From the IMG/VR virus record IMGVR_UViG_3300044971_000478, positions 1-26,514 of that record: a stretch of 26,514 nt of DNA. One strand, written 5' to 3'. The stretch comes from a virus. A model generated the notes under the pieces. It searched no databases. It was not told the origin of the DNA and saw nothing but the letters and a program-made list of their open reading frames with translations. Positions 15,551 through 25,217 of this stretch are shown one piece after another; within the stretch, counting starts at the first letter, position 1, and every line of letters begins with the position of its first letter. The position numbers and the translations under genes were made by a program.

Positions 15551-16492
15551 TTAGCCGTTTGTTGCTGCAGACTCAATACGGTATAGAGCTGCTTCGCGGA
15601 GTCTTGCGAATCCACCGAAGTAGTACCAACCGATTGTACGGAAGCGGCGCAGAGCATCAATCTCTGGTCCGATTACTGTATTGATATCTTGGCCCATAGC
15701 CTCTGCTAGAGCCTCGCGACCAGCTACAACTGCCTTGTAGACGTTGACTGCTGGTGATGCTGTGTTCGCTGCGAAAGGAACACGAGGTGTTTCAATTACG
15801 AAAGCACCTTCAATTACACCGACTGCTCCTGGAAGGATTGTCTTTGACACATTGTCTGTGTACTTAACAATATCCTGGAATCCGCCTGTACCTGACTCTG
15901 AACGTAGGTCAGCAGATTGACGTGGGTGTAGGTATGCTGCGTACAACTCACCGATACGAGGCAAAGCCTTGTTGGTGCGTAGTTCTGTTACAGCAGCACG
16001 AATGTCAGCAACAGAAATAATATCTGCTGAATCAATTGTGTTTGTTGTAGTAGCGTTTCCACCGTAGATTACGTTGGTTCCACCAGTTAGAACTGCGGCA
16101 ACTACAGAGTCAATAGAATCTGCAGCGTTGTATGCAATGATGTCAGCAAGAGCTGCATCTACATCGTTGAAAGAAGTTAGGTTCAACTTCTTAGTTGTTG
16201 TTACGGCTGAGCCGTACTCGTTTAGTGTTACGGTAACTTGTGATGGGTTACCAAGAGCAATTGAGGAAACGTCGGTTGTTTCTGTCAGTGTAGAAGTAGC
16301 TGCTGCTAGATCTGAATAGATTGAGAATACAACTGATGATCCTGGCATTGCCTGTTGTACTGGCTTAACATCTGCAATTGAGCGCATTACAGGAATGGAG
16401 CGAAGCGCCATTCTTACATACTGATCGTATGCTGCTTTGACTAAATTGCTAATGTCAGCGGTACCGGTGAAACTACCTGTAGGTAGTGCCAT
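15551..16492 (-). CDS. Major capsid protein, N4-gp56 family
   Basis: A 313-aa major capsid protein. The C-terminal half carries signatures of the N4-gp56 family with the HK97 fold: GELYAAYLHPRQSADLRS, GFQDIVKYTDN, GAVGVIEGAFVIETPRVPF, and the end VVAGREALAEAMGQDINTVI followed by GWYYFGGFARLREAALYRIE. The N-terminal region (residues about 1-90) should hold the N-arm and E-loop, with no separate protease domain. The size is a little below N4 gp56. It lies directly after the scaffold gene, with AACGAAAGGC just upstream of the ATG. Very confident call. Confidence 0.93.
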   Translation of the reverse strand: MALPTGSFTGTADISNLVKAAYDQYVRMALRSIPVMRSIADVKPVQQAMPGSSVVFSIYSDLAAATSTLTETTDVSSIALGNPSQVTVTLNEYGSAVTTTKKLNLTSFNDVDAALADIIAYNAADSIDSVVAAVLTGGTNVIYGGNATTTNTIDSADIISVADIRAAVTELRTNKALPRIGELYAAYLHPRQSADLRSESGTGGFQDIVKYTDNVSKTILPGAVGVIEGAFVIETPRVPFAANTASPAVNVYKAVVAGREALAEAMGQDINTVIGPEIDALRRFRTIGWYYFGGFARLREAALYRIESAATNG

Positions 16493-16520
16493 TTAGGTAT
16501 TGCCTTTCGTTAGTAGGAAG

Positions 16521-16994
16521 TTAGATTCCTGACTCCCGAATTACTTGATCTAACTCTTCGCGACTATTAGCCTTCATAAGTTTTTGATAAACATCAACAC
16601 CGCGATCTGGTGTAATACCAGATTCTGTTGCTGCGCTCATCTTCCTATAGGCTGCCGCTTGAGCAGGATCTACATTCGGTTGTTGGGAAGTTTCGGTTTG
16701 AAGACCAAATACATCTGCATTTGATTCAAGCCATTTTGATACAGACTCCTCAGTTGGGTCTATATCCTGTGGGATAAATGAAGAGATCTTCTGATTTACC
16801 CCGCGAGCTGCGAGGGCATCTTTGATTGCTCGTTCTCTCTGCGCTTTATTTAAAGATTCAAAGTTAGCTTTTAGATCTGCCAGCTCTTTATCTTTTTGCT
16901 TATTAGCTTTGCGTAGTTGTTTTACGAGATCATTACTTAACGATTCAGTTGTTGTATCTGTATCGTCATCATCCTCGTAGTCGTAGTTGGACAT
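16521..16994 (-). CDS. Capsid scaffolding protein
   Basis: A 157-aa acidic, helical protein just upstream of the capsid gene. The N-terminus is highly acidic (YDYEDDDDTDTTTE), then a coiled coil (about residues 23-60, LVKQLRKANKQKDKELADLK), then a Gln/Ala-rich linker and the C-terminal helix-turn-helix NSREELDQVIRESGI. This is the standard composition of podoviral and siphoviral scaffolds, which guide capsid assembly and then leave. GGAGA lies about seven bases before the ATG. A hairpin-containing intergenic gap precedes the gene. Confidence 0.85.
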   Translation of the reverse strand: MSNYDYEDDDDTDTTTESLSNDLVKQLRKANKQKDKELADLKANFESLNKAQRERAIKDALAARGVNQKISSFIPQDIDPTEESVSKWLESNADVFGLQTETSQQPNVDPAQAAAYRKMSAATESGITPDRGVDVYQKLMKANSREELDQVIRESGI

Positions 16995-17029
16995 AGTCCA
17001 TCTCCCATTCGTTGTAGTTACGCAGACCT

Positions 17030-17054
17030 CATACAGTTCGGGGATACCTGTATG
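17030..17054. promoter_or_regulatory. 7-bp hairpin in the gap before the scaffold/capsid genes
   Basis: CATACAG (17030-17036) and CTGTATG (17048-17054) are perfect inverted repeats with an 11-base loop. They sit in the 120-base gap 16995-17114, one of the larger gaps in the late region. A second weak pairing (ACCGG near 17062-17067 with CCGGT near 17091-17096) flanks it. There is no U-run, so it is more likely an mRNA-processing or stabilising element that boosts scaffold and capsid synthesis than a terminator. Beyond it I see no gene in this gap and no convincing promoter. Confidence 0.4.
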
Positions 17055-17114
17055 GCTTCTACTACCGGTATTGTTATCTCTCCATTAGGCCGGTGGTTCT
17101 AATGGCAGGCTTAG

Positions 17115-18296
17115 TTAAAAGGAACCAGCTCTATCTCGGCCAAGTGCTCCTGCTGTGGTTCCTGCTTGTCCGCTAAATGCAGACCTCTCAAGTTCTGATA
17201 GTTTTTTACGGCGTTGTCCCGCCTCTGCACTACCAGCCAAACCAAATACTTCTTGCTCTACCTCTGCTTGACCGTAAGCATCTTGTCCGTAGATCGCTGC
17301 TAACTGTGAACCACGAGGTGCTATATCCGCAACAGCCTGATAACCCTGACGTGCTGCTTCAGCAGTCACACCAAAGCGAGCAAGTTCCTCTGCTCTACTA
17401 ACAGTAGTACCTAGGCCTTGACCCATTGCTGCTCCACCAATCTCAGCAGCTAATACCTTCTTCTGAATATCTGCTAATCCTCTTGTTGGATCAAGTGTAT
17501 AAGCAAGAATATCTGCATCCTTTATATCAGGATAGAATTGTTTTAACGCATCCTTAACCTGAGGTGGTGCATCAAGAACCCTCTTCTGTGCAATAGCAAT
17601 ACGATCCTCTAGTTCGGTAGCAGATACATCTCCTGCAATAAACTTTTCAAATCCTGCCTGCTTACCAGTAGCATCCTTAGTATAATAGGTTGCAGGTAAT
17701 CCATAGTTACGCATAACATTCTGGTATTGATCTTCTAGAGTTACATACTCTGCCTCTGATAATGCTCTTAATCCATTTTTAATACGATCTGCATTAGCAG
17801 CAAAACGATTTTGGTATGCCTTAGTTTGGCGTAAAGCTAATGTTAATGATGCCTCATCAGCACCTGTTACTATCAGATTCTTAACATCATCTAATAAAGT
17901 ACCTAAGCCATATCTATTAAACTCTGTTAATAATATATCATAGGCGGATTGTCCTCTGCGGCGTAACTCTTCAGCCCTTTGAGCAGCTTCACGCTGTTCT
18001 AATAATGCTCGTTCATTTGCTGCTATTTGTTCAGCAGTTAAAGCCGTGTTACCACCAATGCCAGTAGGGCCAGAAACTACTCCAGTTGCTGGATCATATG
18101 TAGCACCAATATCAGATGCTAGTTTCTTAACAGTTGCTTCGCCTCTAGATACTACACCTGGTGCAGTACTTGCAATTCCAGAAATAGCTTTTTTTAAGCC
18201 TGGAACTTTAGAGAGTTTAGGATCTTTTGATAATTTTTGTAAGTCTTTTATTGCTTGCTGAAATTCAGCTTCTGTTGCAACCTTTTTAGTAGCCAT
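17115..18296 (-). CDS. Internal virion / ejection-type protein (393 aa)
   Basis: A 393-aa, largely helical protein with no recognised catalytic motif. The N-terminus is Lys-rich (ATKKVATEAEFQQAIKDLQK), then a helix rich in Glu/Arg (ERALLEQREAAQRAEELRRR) and a series of helical repeats with LDPTRGLADIQKKVLAAEIG. Gly-rich segments near residues 290-300 and an end RSAFSGQAGTTAGALGRDR finish it. Position before scaffold and after two other large helical proteins resembles the internal core proteins (T7 gp14-16-like) that form a DNA-ejection channel. This is inference from layout; no sequence match can be claimed. Confidence 0.62.
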   Translation of the reverse strand: MATKKVATEAEFQQAIKDLQKLSKDPKLSKVPGLKKAISGIASTAPGVVSRGEATVKKLASDIGATYDPATGVVSGPTGIGGNTALTAEQIAANERALLEQREAAQRAEELRRRGQSAYDILLTEFNRYGLGTLLDDVKNLIVTGADEASLTLALRQTKAYQNRFAANADRIKNGLRALSEAEYVTLEDQYQNVMRNYGLPATYYTKDATGKQAGFEKFIAGDVSATELEDRIAIAQKRVLDAPPQVKDALKQFYPDIKDADILAYTLDPTRGLADIQKKVLAAEIGGAAMGQGLGTTVSRAEELARFGVTAEAARQGYQAVADIAPRGSQLAAIYGQDAYGQAEVEQEVFGLAGSAEAGQRRKKLSELERSAFSGQAGTTAGALGRDRAGSF

Positions 18297-18298
18297 AG

Positions 18299-19672
18299 TT
18301 AAGCCTGAAATCCAAAGTCCCTAAGGACCTTAAGTGCGACATTAGAAACATCCCTCTTTGCGTTGTCTGTATATTGCCAGCGAAAATCCTTGCGTAGATT
18401 TTTCTCAAAGTCATAGATAGGCATTTCCTTATCTGGGCCAATAGCAGATCTTAGCGTTGGATCTTTTAGGTCAATTGATTCTGGATTTAGTTCTAGTACA
18501 GATGCCATAAGGTTTCTATAAGGTGAGTAAACAGTATCAAGATCTATACCTTGTGCTAGTAGATTCTGTACTTTCTCAGGCATACCAAGTCCTGCGATAC
18601 CGCGAATCTCGCTATCAATAGTCTTTATATCCGTACCGTCTTCAACTCTTTTGGCAAAGGAATCAATTTGAGCTTGATTTAAAGTTACACCATTAGCTCT
18701 GGCAGTGCCTAGTATAGACTGACTAGTAAGAGCTACCTTGTCTGTTTTCTTCTGAGCAAACTCTGGAAGTTTTTGAAGTTCACCAACTATAAACTGTGCT
18801 TTATCTAATCCACCAGTTCTAATACCATTAACGGTTTTAAATGGGTTTCTTCTCTCAGCACCTTGTAGCAACTTTGTATATTTTGCTAACTCAGTAGAGG
18901 TTGGATCTCTTCTTAGTTCAGCCTTAAAGACGGATGTAATTATGGATGCAGCCTGGGTAGGATCAGAAATTGATGCAAATATATCTGGTGCACCAGGACC
19001 ACCTGTTGCTCTATAGGCACCCTCTGCAGTACCAATTGTAAAAAATTCTACATTAGATAATGTTCTGCCCTCATCTAATGAACGCTGAAATTTATCTTCA
19101 AGAAATTTTTGATAAGCTGCTTTTAAATCAGGAGAATATGCACCATTTAATGGAAGGTTAATCCCATACATTATATTTAACTGTTTGGCTAAATCAACTC
19201 TTACTTGAGGAGTAAATTTTTGTGCAAGATCTGTACCGGCTCTAACTAATTCAGCAGTAAGTTCTTGTGACTGAACTTCTCCTTGCTGAACATTATCTTG
19301 TGCCTGTTTTTTAGCTTTTTTATTTGCCAACTGTGTAGCAAGATCAGCGCGATATTCTTTTATTTGATTAGGACCATAACCAGCTAGGGCTGCCTTACGA
19401 GCCTCTTCAGCACTTCCAACTTCACTAACCTCTTTAGAGTCAGCTACTGCTGCATCGTATGTTTTCTTTAAAGCATTATATTCTTTTTGTTTATCCTCTA
19501 CAAGTTTAACAGCTTCTGCTAAATCTGCAAATACGGGATCTGTAGGAGCAGGCTTATTGAACAAGCCGCCTTTACTTAAACCTTCTAAACGAGATTTGTT
19601 TTTCTTAAGGTTGCCTAGTTCGGCTTTAAGTTTACCAAGTTGTTGTTGCTGTTGTTGTAAATTAATAGCCAC
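18299..19672 (-). CDS. Internal virion / ejection-type protein (457 aa)
   Basis: A 457-aa protein with an N-terminal coiled coil (LQQQQQQLGKLKAELGNLKK, then residues about 50-75 and about 95-145) and a helical C-terminal part. It contains FASISDPTQAASIITSVFKA and DPTSTELAKYTKLLQGAERR, which suggests a repeated segment in common with internal proteins of related phages. The N-terminal poly-Gln comes from a CAA/CAG tract. It is tightly coupled, two bases from each neighbour. Likely one of three components of the ejection apparatus, but could be a scaffold-like internal protein. Confidence 0.6.
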   Translation of the reverse strand: MAINLQQQQQQLGKLKAELGNLKKNKSRLEGLSKGGLFNKPAPTDPVFADLAEAVKLVEDKQKEYNALKKTYDAAVADSKEVSEVGSAEEARKAALAGYGPNQIKEYRADLATQLANKKAKKQAQDNVQQGEVQSQELTAELVRAGTDLAQKFTPQVRVDLAKQLNIMYGINLPLNGAYSPDLKAAYQKFLEDKFQRSLDEGRTLSNVEFFTIGTAEGAYRATGGPGAPDIFASISDPTQAASIITSVFKAELRRDPTSTELAKYTKLLQGAERRNPFKTVNGIRTGGLDKAQFIVGELQKLPEFAQKKTDKVALTSQSILGTARANGVTLNQAQIDSFAKRVEDGTDIKTIDSEIRGIAGLGMPEKVQNLLAQGIDLDTVYSPYRNLMASVLELNPESIDLKDPTLRSAIGPDKEMPIYDFEKNLRKDFRWQYTDNAKRDVSNVALKVLRDFGFQA

Positions 19673-19674
19673 TA

Positions 19675-22600
19675 CTACTCCCCTAACAATCTACTAAATA
19701 TAGACATATATGCTGCTTGTGTGTTTTCATTAAAAGATGACAACTCTCTAATCCTTTGTAATGTGCCAACTTTAAGGATATCCATAACATCAGCGTTGCC
19801 GCCTACTATTTCAAAGACTTCCTGTTGCTTACGATATTCCTTGTAAGCCTTTACCATTTCCCTCAATACTCCTTGAGTTTGTGGTCTAATGTTTGCGAAC
19901 TTAGGATCATCCAGCATTGCAGATAAGTCATTTAAAGCGTTAACTCGCTCTATTTCCTTTTCTCTACCCTTACCTAAATATTCTTGCACTAATGGTTGTC
20001 CAGCGTTAAAGGTATCTTTCCACTCATTAAATTGCCTACGCAAGATCTTTCTAATAGAAGGATCTGAGATACCAGCCAATGAGTTATCAAACTCATCCTT
20101 TTTGTCAAAGTAGGCCTGAACGCCTGCTGCTGTCTGTACCTCTAATAGATAATCTTCTACTCGCTTGTTCTCTCGTAGACCCATAGACTGCATAGTCTTG
20201 TAAGCATCCCAAGAAAATCCGCCTTTGTGTGGTATTAAGAAGGCAGCGCCTTCCTTATAAGAGTTAAACAAATCAGAGTTCTCTTCAACAAATTTACCAG
20301 AATCTTCTGCGCTGTTAAAATAACCAACAGTCTTACGCTCTGATTCAGATACAGTATAAGGAACTTGGTTAGGATATAACTCTACCCATTTTTGCATAGC
20401 AGCATTGGTATCGCCATTGTTCTTTTCTAACAATCCATACCAGGCTTGCTTCCAGCTTGCCTTACCAGAGTCCCTGATCCACTCAGCCATTTCAGATTTA
20501 AGTTGAATAGATGGAGAGGCTGGAGCAGCAAAGCCGTAAACGAAACGAACTGCGAGAATAGCTAAAGTAGTATTCTTTACTTTCTCTCTATAGGCTTCTC
20601 GTTCAGCAATTGTTGGTGGTACTAGATTGCCAAATTCATCAGTCTTTTGATTTATACCATTACCAGATGCCTCAAGATAAGTTACTGCTTTGCGATAAGC
20701 AGAAGCATATTGTGAATCTCTCTCGTCTTGAGAGAACGCAGACAACGCTCTATTAACGTGAGCAGGCATTAATCTAGAGATTAATGGTTGATCAACAGCG
20801 TACTTACCTAAAACCATACCAGTAATAGTATCTGCTGCTTTGTCTGAACCTTGGAATGGTAGGAAATCAACCACATTAGCCAACATAGTTACAGACAACG
20901 CTCCTGCTGGACCTGAAAAGGTTGGTAATATTGAATCTGGGTTTAAGGATGGTGTTAACATCTTTATAGATCCACCAAATTGTACTGGGAATGGAACCTT
21001 AAAATCTTGTGGTATTCCCATAAAACTTAAAGCACCCTGCATTGCTCTATACCCTGGAGCAAAGTGTGGGTAAACAAAGTATGGATTACCTTGATCATCC
21101 TTCTGAATCCAGCCAGAGTGATCTAGTCCGTCAAATGTTAATGCTGCCTTTTGGAAAGCCTCGGGATTGTATTTAGCAAGACGACCTAAACGTCTGTAGA
21201 AGTCTTCTTGAGCACGATAGAATCTAGCAAAGTTACGCATTGAAAAAGATATTTGAGATCTAATCAAAGGATTGTCTACATAAGATAGAACTTGTGTAAT
21301 AGCTCTTTCTTCTGCAGCCTTGGCTAATTCTTTTTTAGCATTATTAATTGCTAGTTTGTACTCAGGAGTTCCTTGTTCAATACCCTCAGTCCACTTGTTG
21401 ATAAATGCTTTCTCAAAACCTTGGCTCCGCATTTCTTTACGAATAAGGATTGATTCATAAAGGGCCATAGGCTGACGAGATATACGAGCGTTGGCAAGGC
21501 CAAGCCATACCCAACCATTTTGTACAAGGCTAGATGTTCTCTCACTCTCAGGAACAATTGGTACTAACTCTGGTCCTACATACTCTAATGGTAGATCCTC
21601 AATATCCATATTTTGGACATCATCTAAACCTAACTTACCAGTGATTATATAGCTATCAGTATCACCTAATGGTTTATCCGGATCTAATTGACGAATCCTA
21701 TTTAGAAGATTGGTATTTATCTTCCCGTCTTTTCTTTGTGTTACTAAATCTTTAGCATTTTGATATACTCTTGTAGCATAGGTTATGTCATCTATTTTTA
21801 GATCACTAACAGCAGTTGCTTCTTTTTTAAGTTGCTGTCCTCTAGGAGTCTTCAACCAATTAACAAGAATCTGGATTGCCTTATCTTCAGGCAGATCTAC
21901 GTTAGCAAGAGCAATAGAACCTAGTTCATCATTTCCATAGAAGGAAACTCTCATTAACCAACCGATTAGTGAGGCTTCACTCTTATCGCTAGTGATTGCT
22001 CTAGTACCAAAGCCAGCAATATTTGCTGATTGTGCATACTGTCTAGTAGCAGTACTAAAGTCTAATCTAAGAGGTTGTGCTCCCACGCCAAGGTCTTTGA
22101 CTAGTTGCAATACACTCTCATTGTAAGTAGCACCAGAGGCAAAGTTCATACCGCCTTCAGATACCGAGGATAATAGATTGTCTATATTGCCATAAACAAT
22201 TTGATCAGTCAGTATTTCTATAGACTCATCGTCTACTAATTTAATATTAAAATTACGCAGGAAGTTATCTATTTTACCTTTAGACAAAGCCTGAGCAAGT
22301 ATCTGCCTAGTTTGTCCTGCTACTCCACCTTTAATGCTTTCTTCTACTTCAGAAATTTTTAAGTTAAGTGCTTTTGCTTTTTTTGACTTTGGATCTAAAG
22401 ATCTTACCTGTGTCTTGAGCTGAAATAATTCTTCTCTTCCAGAAACAATTTTCTCATCAAGTGCTTTGATGGCTGCAACATTTGCTTCTGCTTCTTTTTT
22501 GTTTATAAATCTCATCATTACGCCAAGTGGATTAGCAGCGAACTTCTCTGCACTGGTTAGACCAGGAACAGTTTGCATTGCGCTGTTTAATCTAGTAGCT

Positions 22601-24579
22601 GTAGTTCTTTGCTGTATTAAACCCCAAGGGCTTTTGCCCATAGCTAGGGCAACCATTAAATCTTCGCCGGCATTTCGGATTGCATAGCGAGGACCAGCAA
22701 GAGTAAAAAATGACCAAAGACCTGTTATGTCCTCTACCCATTTACTGTTTGCAGTTCCTAAGACTTTTCTAGCAAAGGCACTTTTACCTGCTAATACATC
22801 TATATCGGCGAGATTAGGAGCAGATACAATTGTATTCATCTCACTAGGTAATAATGCTTTTCTAGATAGAACATCATCTCCTAGGCCTGTACGCATATTA
22901 CCTTTATTACTTAAGGTTCTGCTTACAGTGTTAGCCTCTGGAGTTAAGTTTATACCTCTAAGATCTGCAACTTGTCCCCAAAGTGCTTGATAAATAGAAA
23001 ACTTTTTAGATATGTCATCAGTACCAGCATATGCTTCTCTAAGTAGCGTTGCTGCATTAGTAGGTAAAGATAAAGCGGCCATACGATAGATCTGATCAGG
23101 AGCATCTTTCGCAAGTAGATCAAATTGATTGTCTTTAAATGCTGGTATCGGTGTAAATGCTCTCTTGATTTTATCTATAGCATTAAAAATTTGCAGACTG
23201 GATTTACGAGCAGTTCCTTTAACCGCTTCTCCATCCAAAGCCTTAACTAGTTTACCAGGCTCCATAGTAACAAGTTCATCATACAAACCGTCAAGATTGT
23301 TAGGTGAACCAAATAGTGCGTTTACTATAGCCGGAGATACTTTATTAAAGTCAAATACTTTATTTGCTAAAGTCAAGGTATTAATTCTTGTCTTACGGGT
23401 AAGATCCATACGAGGTAGTATCACTCTTTGACGAGCAATTGATCCTTGAGATATTATGTTTAGAACATCTTGAGTATTCTCAAACCAAGCCTTAGCGGTA
23501 GTTGCATTTGTAATAGGAACTGGACCTTTTATAAATTCATCTATAACAGAGCGACCAAACTCAGGTACAAGAATGGAAAGTTCTTTTCTTGCTTCAGCAG
23601 TTGCTTGAGGATTACTCTTTTTGTTATCTATTATCTTTTTAAGATACTCGCCAGCTTTATCCCAAACAGCAATTGTTTTAGGGTCATTAAAATAATCATT
23701 AAACTTTTGACCTTTTTCAGCAGCCTGTGCTGCGACTACGCCTACTGCGTAATTATTAAGATCATAAAGTTTTTTGACTTTACTTGCTACAATGAATGGA
23801 TCAGTACGAAGGCGGAATATAGCATCGCCAACACCTGATACTACCTTGTAGAAAAAACCTTGTTCTCCAAAAAATGGAATATCAAATCCTAAAACTTTAG
23901 GAGTGCTTAAATTAGCTAAATCACCAGGTGTTACTTTATCAAGTATATTAGCAAATTGACGACCAGGAGAAAATTTAGCAGCATTGACAGCGTTTAATGC
24001 TTCGTTAAACTCTTCTTGTTCTTCTCTGCCTGATTCTTTATTTGTAGGATCTGCTATACGAAGATAGTATTTTTCTTCCTCTGTAGCATTTTGAATAAGA
24101 TCCGATATATTAGCGCCTTCGCTAATTTTTTGAGCAATACTAATTTGTACATCACCGTATTTATTTATTGCTTTTTGAATACGATTAGTATTGTAAACTT
24201 TTTCGCCATCTTTGCCAGCTTCATCCCAGGCAAAGCCAAGTGTCTTTTTTTCTATAATTGGAATAGCTAAAGCACGATAAGTCTGGCTAACTCTGTCGGA
24301 TGCAAATTGCAATCCTTTAAATGCTTGATAACCAGTGTAGTGCCAGGCAGTACCAAGAAGACCTTTTGGTCCTTCGTCTGGAGATTCCGTACCAAATGTA
24401 TCTACTAGGTTTTGTTGTTGCGCTTGTGGCAAGGTATTGTAAATAGCGCTAGATACATCCTGTGGCATATTAAGCAAATTCTTATGCGTAGAAAATGCTT
24501 TACCTAGGTTATCTATTCTTCTTTTGTCTTGCTCTGATAACCCTGCGGCATATGCTGCTGCCTTTAAGCTCTCAGACAC
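19675..24579 (-). CDS. Giant virion protein of the ejection module (1634 aa)
   Basis: A 1634-aa protein, the largest in the window. Helical throughout, with hydrophobic stretches such as LWSFFTLAGPRYAIRNAGED near residue 620 and AGALSVTMLANVVDFLPFQG near 1230. Conserved-looking parts include ISFSMRNFARFYRAQEDFYR and GYRAMQGALSFMGIPQDFKV. I see no transglycosylase triad, no RNA polymerase motifs of the N4 type and no protease signature. Size and position before the scaffold fit a channel or internal core protein ejected with DNA. Many aquatic podovirus-like phages carry a giant protein here. The start ATG overlaps the stop of the upstream gene. Confidence 0.68.
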   Translation of the reverse strand: MSESLKAAAYAAGLSEQDKRRIDNLGKAFSTHKNLLNMPQDVSSAIYNTLPQAQQQNLVDTFGTESPDEGPKGLLGTAWHYTGYQAFKGLQFASDRVSQTYRALAIPIIEKKTLGFAWDEAGKDGEKVYNTNRIQKAINKYGDVQISIAQKISEGANISDLIQNATEEEKYYLRIADPTNKESGREEQEEFNEALNAVNAAKFSPGRQFANILDKVTPGDLANLSTPKVLGFDIPFFGEQGFFYKVVSGVGDAIFRLRTDPFIVASKVKKLYDLNNYAVGVVAAQAAEKGQKFNDYFNDPKTIAVWDKAGEYLKKIIDNKKSNPQATAEARKELSILVPEFGRSVIDEFIKGPVPITNATTAKAWFENTQDVLNIISQGSIARQRVILPRMDLTRKTRINTLTLANKVFDFNKVSPAIVNALFGSPNNLDGLYDELVTMEPGKLVKALDGEAVKGTARKSSLQIFNAIDKIKRAFTPIPAFKDNQFDLLAKDAPDQIYRMAALSLPTNAATLLREAYAGTDDISKKFSIYQALWGQVADLRGINLTPEANTVSRTLSNKGNMRTGLGDDVLSRKALLPSEMNTIVSAPNLADIDVLAGKSAFARKVLGTANSKWVEDITGLWSFFTLAGPRYAIRNAGEDLMVALAMGKSPWGLIQQRTTATRLNSAMQTVPGLTSAEKFAANPLGVMMRFINKKEAEANVAAIKALDEKIVSGREELFQLKTQVRSLDPKSKKAKALNLKISEVEESIKGGVAGQTRQILAQALSKGKIDNFLRNFNIKLVDDESIEILTDQIVYGNIDNLLSSVSEGGMNFASGATYNESVLQLVKDLGVGAQPLRLDFSTATRQYAQSANIAGFGTRAITSDKSEASLIGWLMRVSFYGNDELGSIALANVDLPEDKAIQILVNWLKTPRGQQLKKEATAVSDLKIDDITYATRVYQNAKDLVTQRKDGKINTNLLNRIRQLDPDKPLGDTDSYIITGKLGLDDVQNMDIEDLPLEYVGPELVPIVPESERTSSLVQNGWVWLGLANARISRQPMALYESILIRKEMRSQGFEKAFINKWTEGIEQGTPEYKLAINNAKKELAKAAEERAITQVLSYVDNPLIRSQISFSMRNFARFYRAQEDFYRRLGRLAKYNPEAFQKAALTFDGLDHSGWIQKDDQGNPYFVYPHFAPGYRAMQGALSFMGIPQDFKVPFPVQFGGSIKMLTPSLNPDSILPTFSGPAGALSVTMLANVVDFLPFQGSDKAADTITGMVLGKYAVDQPLISRLMPAHVNRALSAFSQDERDSQYASAYRKAVTYLEASGNGINQKTDEFGNLVPPTIAEREAYREKVKNTTLAILAVRFVYGFAAPASPSIQLKSEMAEWIRDSGKASWKQAWYGLLEKNNGDTNAAMQKWVELYPNQVPYTVSESERKTVGYFNSAEDSGKFVEENSDLFNSYKEGAAFLIPHKGGFSWDAYKTMQSMGLRENKRVEDYLLEVQTAAGVQAYFDKKDEFDNSLAGISDPSIRKILRRQFNEWKDTFNAGQPLVQEYLGKGREKEIERVNALNDLSAMLDDPKFANIRPQTQGVLREMVKAYKEYRKQQEVFEIVGGNADVMDILKVGTLQRIRELSSFNENTQAAYMSIFSRLLGE

Positions 24580-24983
24580 TATTGACCTCTAGACAAAGCG
24601 TTCTGATAAAGGTATTGGATTTCTCCAGTAGTGTCGTAAGGAATCATCTCTGCTAAAACATCTGATAATTTACGATCAGCAAATTTTGATTGCATCATTA
24701 ATGCTGATGATCCTGGACCTTCACCTAAATCAATGCCACTAGTAATAGGTTCATCTGGGCGTTGTGACGGAGCGAATAATGGAGTTACTGGTGCTTGTGT
24801 TGCTGGACTAGCAGGTCTTCCACCTACATCATCTGCAATACCACGAGTCTTTGCTTTTGGTGCTGCTGTATTAAGTGCAGCAGTTTCTTGACCTTCTCCA
24901 TATGATGTGGAACCTAAACTCATATCTGTTCTCTTGGAGAATTTGCCTGGGCCTGATGCACCAGCTAATGGACCTCTTGCCAT
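24579..24983 (-). CDS. Small structural-region protein, MARGPLAG type
   Basis: A 134-aa protein, mostly disordered (MARGPLAGASGPGKFSKRTD, a Pro/Ala-rich middle with PLFAPSQRPDEPITSG) with a C-terminal helix pair (FADRKLSDVLAEMIPYDTTG then EIQYLYQNALSRGQ). I recognise this type from phage genomes, next to portal genes. It may tether internal proteins to the portal, but there is no proof. It overlaps the start of the 1634-aa gene by one base and the small membrane-like gene by one base. Confidence 0.7.
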   Translation of the reverse strand: MARGPLAGASGPGKFSKRTDMSLGSTSYGEGQETAALNTAAPKAKTRGIADDVGGRPASPATQAPVTPLFAPSQRPDEPITSGIDLGEGPGSSALMMQSKFADRKLSDVLAEMIPYDTTGEIQYLYQNALSRGQ

Positions 24984-25192
24984 TATTCCTCCTTTAAAGT
25001 TTCTAGATCTTGCGAAAATTGTTGCCAGACTTTTTCTTCCTGGCTCTTCTGTGTTGAATGGTAGACAGCTAATTGGTGCAGATCATCTGCAAGTGCTTCT
25101 ATCACTGATATTAAATTTAAAAAGAATCCTGATGCTATTACTAGATAATCAGACAGTCGCACTGGGCGATTAAGATTATTATCGTTATTCAC
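24983..25192 (-). CDS. Small helical protein with possible membrane segment
   Basis: A 69-aa protein. Residues about 12-32 (LSDYLVIASGFFLNLISVIE) are hydrophobic and amphipathic; the rest is a charged helix (ADDLHQLAVYHSTQKSQEEK ... DLETLKEE). It could be a membrane-inserting or coiled-coil virion component. It has AGGAGCGCTGGGTG before the ATG and couples to the next gene by a one-base overlap. No family is recognised with confidence. Confidence 0.6.
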   Translation of the reverse strand: MNNDNNLNRPVRLSDYLVIASGFFLNLISVIEALADDLHQLAVYHSTQKSQEEKVWQQFSQDLETLKEE

Positions 25193-25217
25193 CCAGCGCT
25201 CCTATCAATAAAATAAT

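Noticed and set aside
19675-24579. N4-type virion RNA polymerase in the 1634-aa protein
   Set aside because: I looked for T7/N4 polymerase motifs (catalytic DxxGR and the Rx3Kx6-7YG helix) in suitable order and spacing and did not find them, and the protein is less than half the size of N4 vRNAP.
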